NCBI GenBank assembly: GCA_046153015.1
Contig: JBJXGF010000107.1
Location: 1-8,404, forward strand
DNA length: 8,404 nt
From: JBJXGF01 sp046153015
GTDB taxonomy: Bacteria; Actinomycetota; Acidimicrobiia; Acidimicrobiales; CAIXPF01
Direction of reading: 5' to 3'
Part shown: positions 1 to 4,962 of the stretch, in pieces
Numbering within the stretch: position 1 is the stretch's first letter
Layout of the letters: each line of letters starts with the position of its first letter
Notes under the pieces: model-generated
Told to the model about the DNA's origin: nothing
The model's database searches: none
What the model saw: only the letters and a program-made list of their open reading frames with translations
Program-made: the position numbers and the translations under genes

Positions 1-38
1 TTCCGTCACCGGAGAAACCCGACGGGATCCGGAACGGC
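1..38. repeat. Palindromic intergenic repeat, copy A (cut by window edge)
   Basis: This 38-nt stretch matches 76-113 without gaps at 34 of 38 positions, including the first 18 bases. It has dyad symmetry: TTCCGTC (1-7) faces GACGGGATC (21-29). One pair (T2 with G26) is a wobble, and the partners of 28-29 would lie left of the window. The copy probably starts a few bases before position 1. It may be a dispersed palindromic element or one of a tandem set of terminators downstream of the lyase gene. Confidence 0.7.
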
Positions 39-73
39 CGCCGACCGAAGGCGCTCGCGCCCGGCCCGTCACT

Positions 74-113
74 GATTCCGTCACCGGAGAAACTCGACGG
101 AATCGGCAACGGC
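74..113. repeat. Palindromic intergenic repeat, copy B
   Basis: This is the second copy of the 38-nt repeat (76-113), offset by exactly 75 bp from copy A. It contains a perfect 9-bp inverted repeat: GATTCCGTC (74-82) pairs with GACGGAATC (96-104). The 13-nt loop holds a further small dyad, GAG-AAA-CTC (87-95). No T-tract follows on either strand. Its place 3' of the minus-strand lyase gene allows a role as a second terminator or RNA-end stabiliser. The conservation of unpaired loop bases is more than a simple terminator needs. Confidence 0.72.
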
Positions 114-144
114 GACGGCGAGCGGCCCGGCCGCTCTCGCCGTC
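114..144 (-). terminator. Hairpin terminator overlapping the lyase stop codon
   Basis: Bases 114-121 (GACGGCGA) pair perfectly with 137-144 (TCGCCGTC). After a two-base bulge (135-136), 122-126 (GCGGC) pair with 130-134 (GCCGC) around a CCG loop. This gives 13 bp of almost all G-C pairing. The stop codon (143-145 on the minus strand) lies in the base of the stem. There is no U-tract, as is common for hairpins at gene ends in high-GC actinobacteria. The role as a terminator is inferred from position and stability. Confidence 0.6.
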
Positions 145-1111
145 AGCTGACCGCGGCGACCTGCGGGAAGGGCCGGGCGCGGCTCATCATCCCGGGGACC
201 GGCTTGCCGAGCTTCTCGCCGAGCCACACGGCCGAGTCGATCAGCTGGTCGAGGTCGACGCCGGTGCGGTAACCCATGCGCTCGAGCATCCACACAAGGT
301 CTTCGGTGGGGATGTTGCCGGTGGCGTTGGGCGCGAAGGGGCAGCCTCCGATGCCGCCGAGGCTGGCGTCGAGGCGGCGAACCCCGGCCTCCACGGCGGC
401 GGCGGCGTTGGCCAGGCCGGTGTTGCGCGTGTTGTGGAAGTGCGCTCGCAGCGGCGTCCCCATCGCCAGCTCGCCGACGGCGGCGAAACGCTCGGTCACG
501 TCGGAGGGTGCGGCGCAGCCGATGCTGTCGGCGATGCCCAGCTCGGCCGGCTCGGCCTCGAGCAGCCGGCTGCAGATCTCCACCACCCGAGCCGCCGGCA
601 CCTCGCCCTCGTACGGGCAGCCGAACGCCACGGCAAGGGCGACGGTGGGCCGCACCCCGTCGGCGTGGGCCCGGGCGGCGATCCGCGCCCAGCCCGCCAC
701 GAGCTGGTCGATCGTGGCGCCCTGGTTGCGATCGGCGAAGGTGTCGGACGCGGTGATCACCATGTTGATCTCCGTCGCGCCGGCGGCCAGCGCCCGCTCG
801 TAGCCCTTCTCGTTGAGCACGAGCGTGGTGTACGTGACGCCCGGACGGGCCGGCAGCGCAGCGAGCACGGCCTCGGCGTCGGCCATCTGCGGCACCCGCC
901 GGGGGTGGGCGAAGCTGGTGGCCTCGATGCGGCGCAGGCCCGCCGCCGCCGCCCGCGCGATCAGCTCGGCCTTCACCTCGGTCGACACGAGCACGGCCTC
1001 GTTCTGCAGACCGTCCCTCGGCGACACCTCGACGATCTCGACCGCAGCCGCCTCGACCCCGTCCCCGGCGGCGTCGCCCGCCGCCCGCGCCTGCCGTGCC
1101 GCTTCGCTCAT
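143..1111 (-). CDS. Hydroxymethylglutaryl-CoA lyase family protein
   Basis: The 322-aa product is a DRE-TIM-type aldolase that by family would split HMG-CoA into acetoacetate and acetyl-CoA, the last step of leucine degradation. Visible landmarks are SPRDGLQNE (residues 30-38) with the catalytic Arg32 and metal-binding Asp33, Glu63 in IEATSF, the metal pair His224/His226 in HFHNTRN, and the signature GGCPFAPNATGN with active-site Cys257 and Asn266. The open frame runs far upstream, antisense to the neighbouring gene. ATG at 1111 is chosen because GGAGG (1116-1120) lies just upstream and homology begins near residue 23. The first 20 residues are Ala-rich and probably disordered. It is divergent from the flavoprotein gene at 1188. 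The residue after His226 is Asn, where classical lyases have Asp, so a related 3-hydroxy-3-alkylglutaryl-CoA lyase is possible. The family is certain; the exact substrate is inferred. Confidence 0.93.
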   Translation of the reverse strand: MSEAARQARAAGDAAGDGVEAAAVEIVEVSPRDGLQNEAVLVSTEVKAELIARAAAAGLRRIEATSFAHPRRVPQMADAEAVLAALPARPGVTYTTLVLNEKGYERALAAGATEINMVITASDTFADRNQGATIDQLVAGWARIAARAHADGVRPTVALAVAFGCPYEGEVPAARVVEICSRLLEAEPAELGIADSIGCAAPSDVTERFAAVGELAMGTPLRAHFHNTRNTGLANAAAAVEAGVRRLDASLGGIGGCPFAPNATGNIPTEDLVWMLERMGYRTGVDLDQLIDSAVWLGEKLGKPVPGMMSRARPFPQVAAVS

Positions 1112-1187
1112 CGCGCCTCCAGGTTGCAGTGTGGGCGCCCGATCGTACGCGATCCACTGCGGCGGGACCGGCGCCACCATCGAGGCC
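1112..1187. promoter_or_regulatory. Divergent promoter region with a short dyad
   Basis: This 76-bp gap separates the start codons of the lyase (-) and the flavoprotein (+). On the minus strand TACGAT (1142-1147) fits the actinobacterial -10 pattern TAnnnT and would give a leader of about 24 nt that carries the GGAGG ribosome site. The same place holds a dyad, GATCG-TACG-CGATC (1141-1154), which covers that -10 box and could be an operator. I see no good -35 for it and no clear -10 for the plus-strand gene. Confidence 0.4.
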
Positions 1188-2321
1188 ATGATCGGCGACA
1201 CAGCGCCCCACACGGCGCTCGATGAGGTCTGCTCAGCGGCGGAGCAGGACGCGGCGGCCGGCGCCGAGGCGCGGCGGCTCACGCCCCGCGTGGTCGATGC
1301 GCTGGCGAGCGCCGGGCTCTTCGGCCTCCACCTACCGCGCGAGCTCAACGGTCTCGAGGCCTCGCTGCCCGAGGCGTGTGAGGTGATCCGCCGCGTGGCC
1401 CAGGCCGACGGCGCCGCCGGCTGGGCGGTGATGATCGGCGCCGGCCCGGGCTGGTTCGCCGGCCACATGAACCCGGAGCTGGCGCGGGAGGTGTTCCTCG
1501 GCGGCGCGGCGGTGGCCGGCTCCGGGGCGGCGGGCGACGCCACCCCCGTGCCGGGCGGCTGGCGGGTGAGCGGCCGCTGGCGGTGGTGCAGCGGCGCGCC
1601 GTGGGCCTCGTGGCTCACGCTCAACGCCCTCGGCGATGACGGCCGGGCGTTTACCTTCGCCGTGCCCGCCGCCGAGGCCAGGATCGACGCCGCCACGTGG
1701 GATCCGCCGGGCCTGGCCGCCACCGCCAGCTGTGACGTGACCCTCGACGAGGCGGTCGTCCCCCGCCGGCGGACCTTCGTCGTCGACCCGGCAGCGCCGG
1801 TCCGCCCCGAACCGGTCTTCCGGACGCCGTTCCTGTCCTTCGCCCAGGCGACGATGGCGGCGGTGTCGCTCGGCTGCGCGGCCCGCGCCGTCGAGGAGTT
1901 CACCCGGCTCGCTCGCGCCAAGCGCCCGCACGGTTCGGCGGAGGCGCTGGGCGAGTCGGCTGCGGCGAGAGAGGCGCTCGGCCGAGCAGCGGCGGAGACC
2001 GGAGCGGCCCGCGCCTACCTGGAACGGACGGTACAGCGGCTCTGGTCGGCCATCGCGTCCGGCCACGGGGCCGACGAGGCGCACGCGGCCACCGAGCTCA
2101 CGCTGGCCGCCTGCGCCAGCGCGGCGCTGGGCGCCGGGGCGGTGGGCGCCCTGTGGGAGCGGGCGGGCATGTCGGTGCTCGAACCGGGCTCGGCGCTCAG
2201 GCGGGCGCTGCTCGATCTGCGCGCCGCCAGCCAGAACACGGTCGTGGCCGCCGCCCGCTACGCCGACGCCGGCGCGGCGCTCCTCGACACGGCCGAGCGG
2301 CCCCCGACAGGCGCCGCCTAG
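1188..2321 (+). CDS. Acyl-CoA dehydrogenase-fold flavoprotein, monooxygenase-like
   Basis: The 377-aa product has the layout of the acyl-CoA dehydrogenase superfamily, but of the branch with the type-2 C-terminal domain, which includes two-component flavin monooxygenases such as HsaA and DszC. An N-terminal helical part (1-100) contains ADGAAGWAVMIGAGPGWFAG (73-92). A middle beta domain contains GGWRVSGRWRWCSGAPWASW (123-142), the usual flavin-site region. The C-terminal four-helix part (about 215-370) ends in a DLRAASQN stretch. Relatives often have RDxxxxxQH there; here the His is Asn350. No flavin reductase partner lies in the window, so it could be a monooxygenase served from elsewhere or a dehydrogenase. 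ATG at 1188 is preferred although its ribosome site is poor; GTG at 1131 is in frame but lacks homology support. The family call is firm and the substrate unknown. Confidence 0.86.
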   Translation: MIGDTAPHTALDEVCSAAEQDAAAGAEARRLTPRVVDALASAGLFGLHLPRELNGLEASLPEACEVIRRVAQADGAAGWAVMIGAGPGWFAGHMNPELAREVFLGGAAVAGSGAAGDATPVPGGWRVSGRWRWCSGAPWASWLTLNALGDDGRAFTFAVPAAEARIDAATWDPPGLAATASCDVTLDEAVVPRRRTFVVDPAAPVRPEPVFRTPFLSFAQATMAAVSLGCAARAVEEFTRLARAKRPHGSAEALGESAAAREALGRAAAETGAARAYLERTVQRLWSAIASGHGADEAHAATELTLAACASAALGAGAVGALWERAGMSVLEPGSALRRALLDLRAASQNTVVAAARYADAGAALLDTAERPPTGAA

Positions 2322-2327
2322 CTCTCG

Positions 2328-2346
2328 CTGGGGGCTGCGCCCCCAG
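2328..2346 (+). terminator. GC-rich hairpin after the flavoprotein gene
   Basis: CTGGGGGC (2328-2335) pairs perfectly with GCCCCCAG (2339-2346) around a TGC loop, starting 7 nt after the stop codon at 2321. The stem is 8 bp and no T-run follows. Position and strength suggest the 3' end of the flavoprotein transcript. Confidence 0.55.
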
Positions 2347-2360
2347 ACCCCTCGCCGCCC

Positions 2361-2404
2361 GGCTCGCTGGCGCTCGCACGGTCGGCCAGGCTCGCTCCGC
2401 TCGC
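2361..2404. repeat. Short direct repeat GGCTCGCT(n)CGCTCGC
   Basis: GGCTCGCTGGCGCTCGC (2361-2377) and GGCTCGCTCCGCTCGC (2389-2404) are near-identical and 28 bp apart. They fill the gap between the hairpin at 2328 and the ABM promoter at 2406. No coding potential is apparent. They could be a small dispersed repeat or simple low-complexity GC sequence. Confidence 0.45.
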
Positions 2405-2405
2405 C

Positions 2406-2417
2406 TACAGTGCAGCC
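2406..2417 (+). promoter_or_regulatory. Leaderless-type -10 element for the ABM gene
   Basis: TACAGT (2406-2411) fits the TAnnnT -10 pattern and ends 6 nt before the ATG at 2418, so transcription would start at or next to the A of the start codon. No Shine-Dalgarno sequence lies upstream of this ATG, which agrees with a leaderless mRNA. No recognisable -35 is present. Confidence 0.55.
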
Positions 2418-2717
2418 ATGCTCGTCATCGCCGGCACGTTCAACGTCGAACCCTCAGACCGCGAGGCCTTCCTCGAAGCGGCCAAGGCCGTCATGGCCGA
2501 AACGGTCAAGGAGGACGGCTGCCACGCGTACTGCTTCACGCCCGACATCACCGACCCGGCCGTCGTCCACCTCTTCGAGCGGTGGGAGTCCGCAGATCAC
2601 CTCAAGCCGCACATGAAGGCCGACCACATCCGGGCGTTCGGCGCGGCGCTGAAGCCGCTCAAGATCAACAGCCGGGACATCACGATGTACGAGGTGGCGT
2701 CCGAGAAGAAGATGTGA
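2418..2717 (+). CDS. ABM-domain protein, putative quinol monooxygenase-like
   Basis: The 99-aa product spans a single antibiotic-biosynthesis-monooxygenase domain, a dimeric ferredoxin-like alpha/beta barrel of about 95 residues. The first strand is MLVIAGTFNV. A helix follows with AFLEAAKAVMAETV (about 17-30), then the family-typical HLFERWESADHLKPHMKADH (about 51-70), where the W-x-x-x-x-x-L-x-x-H spacing is seen. The last strand is SRDITMYEV. Members include YgiN-like quinol monooxygenases, cofactor-free oxygenases and heme-degrading enzymes; the sequence alone does not choose between them. There is no signal peptide, so a cytoplasmic protein is expected. It follows the flavoprotein gene on the same strand after 96 bp, but that gap contains a hairpin and the gene's own -10 box, so it is probably transcribed separately. 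Confidence 0.9.
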   Translation: MLVIAGTFNVEPSDREAFLEAAKAVMAETVKEDGCHAYCFTPDITDPAVVHLFERWESADHLKPHMKADHIRAFGAALKPLKINSRDITMYEVASEKKM

Positions 2718-2724
2718 GCCGAGG

Positions 2725-2752
2725 CGCCGGCGGAGGCTCCGCCCCGCCGGCG
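2725..2752. terminator. Hairpin between convergent genes
   Basis: CGCCGGCGG (2725-2733) pairs perfectly with CCGCCGGCG (2744-2752), leaving a 10-nt loop. It lies between the stop codons of the ABM gene (2717, +) and the membrane-protein gene (2766, -), so it can serve as a terminator for both. An alternative fold, GGCGGAG facing CTCCGCC (2729-2743), overlaps it. No T-run flanks the stem. Confidence 0.55.
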
Positions 2753-2765
2753 TATCGCCCTTGTG

Positions 2766-3050
2766 TCAGACCCGGGCCCGCCCGGTGCGGCCGCCCGCGG
2801 TGGCCCGGTAGATCAGCAGCGCGATCACGGCGCCGATTATCGAGCCGAAGATGCCCGACGCCTGGAAGGCCCCCTCGTCGAGGTCGTTCCCGAAGATCAG
2901 CCAGCCGAGGAAGCCGCCGATGAACGACCCCACCACGCCGATGGCGATGGTGAGGGCAATGCTCATCCCGCCCGTGCCCGGCACGAGCAGACGAGCCACC
3001 GCGCCGGCGATGAGCCCGACGATGAGCAAACCAATGATGAAGCCGAGCAT
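2766..3050 (-). CDS. GlsB/YeaQ/YmgE family (transglycosylase-associated) membrane protein
   Basis: The 94-aa product is a small Gly-rich inner-membrane protein with three predicted transmembrane segments (about residues 2-23, 29-54 and 64-81) and a short Arg-rich tail. The order MLGFIIGLLIVGLIAGAVAR, then a PGTGG turn, then GVVGSFIGGFLGW, and GIFGSIIGAVIALLIYR at the end is typical of the family. Members are linked to general stress or acid resistance, but their molecular role is not established and the 'transglycosylase-associated' label is historical. ATG at 3050 is chosen over an upstream start at 3101 because homology begins there and GGGAGG (3060-3065) lies 9 nt before it. It is convergent with the ABM gene and sits 75 bp after the SDR gene on the same strand. 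I see no clear TAnnnT promoter in that gap. Confidence 0.9.
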   Translation of the reverse strand: MLGFIIGLLIVGLIAGAVARLLVPGTGGMSIALTIAIGVVGSFIGGFLGWLIFGNDLDEGAFQASGIFGSIIGAVIALLIYRATAGGRTGRARV

Positions 3051-3125
3051 TGCGGTGCGCCTCCCGTTGCGTTGGTACGAAAGCGACGCGGCTTTTTCCA
3101 ATCTGACCGGAGCGCAAACCCCGGC

Positions 3126-4238
3126 TTAGCCGGCGCGGAAGCTGCCCCTCGCGCCGCCCGGGTTGGTGCGGGAGCCGTAATACCCGAACGTCCAGCCCGG
3201 CTCGCTCTCGAACGGCACGGCCCGGCAGGCGGCGGCGAAATCGCGGTAGAGCTTGGCCAGGCGGTCCTCGGCGGCGTAGTCGTACGGGTCCTGCTGCATC
3301 TCGTCGACCCGGGCGTGGTCCTTGGCGAGGTTGGCCACCTGCCAGCGGATCGTCGCCCGCAGGCCCTCGAGCGGCGCGACCACGTCGCGGTAGCCCAGCT
3401 CCTGGCGGATCAGGCTGCAGTCGGTCACGCGGTGCTCGGTGTTGTGGTGCATGAGCAGTGGGAACGCCGGCCGGGCCAGCTCGCCGGGCAGGTTCACGAT
3501 CTCGAAACGGTGCCCGAGCTCGTCCTGCACGACCTCGGCCACCTGGGCGAGCGAGTACCACACGTCGTCGCCGACGTTGTAGGCCGTGCCGGCGGACTCG
3601 TCGATGTGGTCCACCGCGAGCAGCACGGCGTGCGCCACGTTCTCCACGTACGCGGCCGTGTGCTGGGTGAGCCCGCCGTCGGCCAGGATCAGCACGGGCC
3701 GCCCGTCGAGGGCGCGCCGCACGATCGGCCATTCACGCGGGATCACCTGATTCGGGCCGTAGATGTACGGATAGCGGAAATGGGTGGCGTCGGGGTGGAG
3801 CCGGAACACCAGCTCCTCGCTCTGGAGGATCTTGCGGGGCTTGTCGGCGTCGCGCTCGCCGACCTTCGCGCTGTCCTCCCGAGCGGGGAAGGCCATGCCG
3901 GTCGGGAACAGGTTCGAGCCCTCGTTGTAGCCGGCGTACACCGGCACGCCGCCGATCGAGAACAACCGGGGCGTCACGCCCTGGAGCGCGGGGGCGATCG
4001 TGCGGAGGCGGCCGTACATGGCGAAGACCAGATCCCACGTCTGGTTCCCGATGGCGTCGCGGAACGAGCCGTCGTCGAAGGGGTCGGCGTGGATGTGAGG
4101 GATCACCGACTGCGGCGGGATCGTGTCGACCTCGTGGTTGCCGGTGTGCAGCAACGTCACCTGGTGGCCCCGCTGGTGGAGGCCGTTCACGATGTACGGG
4201 CCGGTGGGGCCGGTGCCCCCGATCACGAGGATCTTCAT
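3126..4238 (-). CDS. NAD(P)-dependent epimerase/dehydratase-like SDR protein
   Basis: The 370-aa product is an extended short-chain dehydrogenase-like protein. The N-terminus MKILVIGGTGPTGPYIVNGL holds the Rossmann motif GGTGPTG (7-13). Further family landmarks are SIGGVPVYAGY (94-104), RYPYIYGPNQ (155-164), HTAAYVENVAHAVLLA (193-208) and YNVGDD (220-225). The usual YxxxK catalytic pair is not evident: the aligned stretch reads DKPRK (132-136), with a possible catalytic Lys136 but no Tyr. It may therefore be an atypical SDR that binds nucleotide or RNA, or one that works by another residue such as Tyr101. The C-terminal 100 residues are a divergent substrate lid. It lies 54 bp after the CAP gene, with a hairpin and a possible -10 box between. 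The fold is well supported, the substrate unknown. Confidence 0.86.
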   Translation of the reverse strand: MKILVIGGTGPTGPYIVNGLHQRGHQVTLLHTGNHEVDTIPPQSVIPHIHADPFDDGSFRDAIGNQTWDLVFAMYGRLRTIAPALQGVTPRLFSIGGVPVYAGYNEGSNLFPTGMAFPAREDSAKVGERDADKPRKILQSEELVFRLHPDATHFRYPYIYGPNQVIPREWPIVRRALDGRPVLILADGGLTQHTAAYVENVAHAVLLAVDHIDESAGTAYNVGDDVWYSLAQVAEVVQDELGHRFEIVNLPGELARPAFPLLMHHNTEHRVTDCSLIRQELGYRDVVAPLEGLRATIRWQVANLAKDHARVDEMQQDPYDYAAEDRLAKLYRDFAAACRAVPFESEPGWTFGYYGSRTNPGGARGSFRAG

Positions 4239-4246
4239 GGGGCCGC

Positions 4247-4252
4247 ACCCTA
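4247..4252 (-). promoter_or_regulatory. Possible leaderless -10 box of the SDR gene
   Basis: On the minus strand TAGGGT (4252 to 4247) lies 8 nt before the ATG at 4238, in the position expected for a leaderless or nearly leaderless start. The AGGG within it could instead act as a Shine-Dalgarno sequence 9 nt before the ATG; the two readings cannot be separated by sequence alone. Confidence 0.35.
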
Positions 4253-4256
4253 CCTT

Positions 4257-4272
4257 CCGGGCCTTCGCCCGG
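4257..4272 (-). terminator. Hairpin after the CAP gene
   Basis: CCGGGC (4257-4262) pairs with GCCCGG (4267-4272) around a 4-nt loop. It lies about 20 nt beyond the CAP stop codon and immediately before the putative promoter of the SDR gene. It is short but all G-C, and no T-run follows. Confidence 0.4.
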
Positions 4273-4292
4273 CTGGGCTCAGGGGGCGCCGC

Positions 4293-4808
4293 TCAGCGGG
4301 CGCCGAAGTCCTGGGTCCAGTAGTACCGGTACTTCGAGCCGCCGTTGTACGCACGGGCCGCGCCGAACTCGGTGAGGGCGGGGTTCATGATGTTCGCGCA
4401 GTGCCCGGGGCTCTTCAGCCAGCCGTCGACCACGGCCTTGACGCTCGAGTACCCGGCGGCCACGTTCTCCGCCGCCGCGCTCCAGGTGTAGCCCGCCGCC
4501 AGCATGCGGTCCCAGGGCGCCGAGCCATCCGAGCCGGTGTGGCCGAACGGGGCGCCGTTGGCGAGGTCGTCGGAGTGCCACTGAGCGGAGAGCGCCAGCG
4601 CGCCGTTCATGGCCAGCGCGGCCGCCGGGCCGAACCCCTGGGCGCCGCACTGGCGGGGCGTGGAGCGGGCGACGTTCACGAGGCGCAGCATCTCGTTCGC
4701 CTCTGCGTCGTTCATCGGCGACGAGGGCGCCGCATACGCCGTCCCGGTGGACGCGAGCATCATCGCTCCCGCCGCACCGATCATCGCCAGACTCCGCCGC
4801 ACGCTCAT
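4293..4808 (-). CDS. Secreted CAP (SCP-like) domain protein
   Basis: The 171-aa product starts with a Sec signal peptide: basic MSVRR, a hydrophobic core LAMIGAAGAMMLAS, and a likely cleavage after AYA (residue 26). The mature part is one CAP domain of the usual bacterial size. Motifs include LVNVARS (43-49), AQWHSDDLA (75-83) with His78, FGHTGSDGSAPWDRM (88-102) with His90, AENVAAGY (113-120) with Glu114 and WLKSPGHCANIMNP (130-143) with His136. Cys54 and Cys137 are the only mature cysteines and may form a disulfide. Bacterial CAP proteins are extracellular or wall-associated; their activity is mostly unknown. ATG at 4808 is preferred over GTG at 4820 because it begins a normal signal peptide and follows GGGG at a spacing of 6. 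A three-part direct repeat lies just upstream and may control it. Confidence 0.93.
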   Translation of the reverse strand: MSVRRSLAMIGAAGAMMLASTGTAYAAPSSPMNDAEANEMLRLVNVARSTPRQCGAQGFGPAAALAMNGALALSAQWHSDDLANGAPFGHTGSDGSAPWDRMLAAGYTWSAAAENVAAGYSSVKAVVDGWLKSPGHCANIMNPALTEFGAARAYNGGSKYRYYWTQDFGAR

Positions 4809-4823
4809 GCTGCACCCCACTAC

Positions 4824-4851
4824 GTGACGATCAAGTGACGGCCACGTTACG
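4824..4851 (-). promoter_or_regulatory. Triple GTnAC direct repeat, possible MtrA/GlnR-type operator
   Basis: Read on the minus strand, the sequence is GTAAC-n6-GTCAC-n6-GTCAC, with each unit preceded by C (plus-strand hexamers at 4846-4851, 4835-4840 and 4824-4829). The pitch is exactly 11 bp, one helical turn. OmpR-type response regulators bind such head-to-tail repeats, and the actinobacterial regulators MtrA and GlnR use GTnAC-like half-sites with 6-bp gaps. TAACGT (4849 to 4844), which overlaps the first repeat, fits a -10 box. The nearest repeat ends 15 nt before the CAP start, so it may lie in the promoter or the leader. Confidence 0.45.
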
Positions 4852-4900
4852 AGGCGCTAGGCAAAATTGCACGCCCTGGTACAAAGATGCTGCTGAACGG

Positions 4901-4922
4901 GGCGCCTGCGGCTCAAGGCGCC
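4901..4922 (-). terminator. Hairpin downstream of the alpha/beta hydrolase gene
   Basis: GGCGCCT (4901-4907) pairs with AGGCGCC (4916-4922) around an 8-nt loop, about 40 nt past the hydrolase stop at 4963. A smaller hairpin, GCGAC/GTCGC (4946-4950 with 4955-4959), lies directly after the stop. Either may end the hydrolase transcript. The rest of the 4809-4962 gap holds the CAP promoter region and no gene. Confidence 0.4.
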
Positions 4923-4962
4923 GAAGCCGTGACAAACCCGAGCCCGCGACCCAGGTCGCCCC

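Noticed and set aside
813..1187. N-terminal extension of the flavoprotein frame upstream of 1188.
   Set aside because: It is antisense to the lyase gene and low in complexity, and the flavoprotein fold begins just after 1188.
1112..1921. N-terminal extension of the lyase frame far upstream of 1111.
   Set aside because: It runs antisense to the flavoprotein gene, is Ala/Ser/Arg-rich without family similarity, and the GGAGG site sits at the 1111 start.
3121..3133. CCGGCT-T-AGCCGG inverted repeat at the SDR stop codon.
   Set aside because: The centre is a single base, so only a 4-bp hairpin could form in RNA. Such short GC dyads are common in this composition.
4285..4304. Two GGCGCC palindromes around the CAP stop codon.
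   Set aside because: They could pair, but with a bulge and within coding sequence. GGCGCC is frequent in the window, so no function is claimed.
2763..4838. A 691-codon open frame on the plus strand.
   Set aside because: It lies antisense to three well-supported minus-strand genes (membrane protein, SDR, CAP). Its translation is Arg/Gly/His/Val-rich without domain motifs, as expected for a shadow frame in GC-rich DNA.
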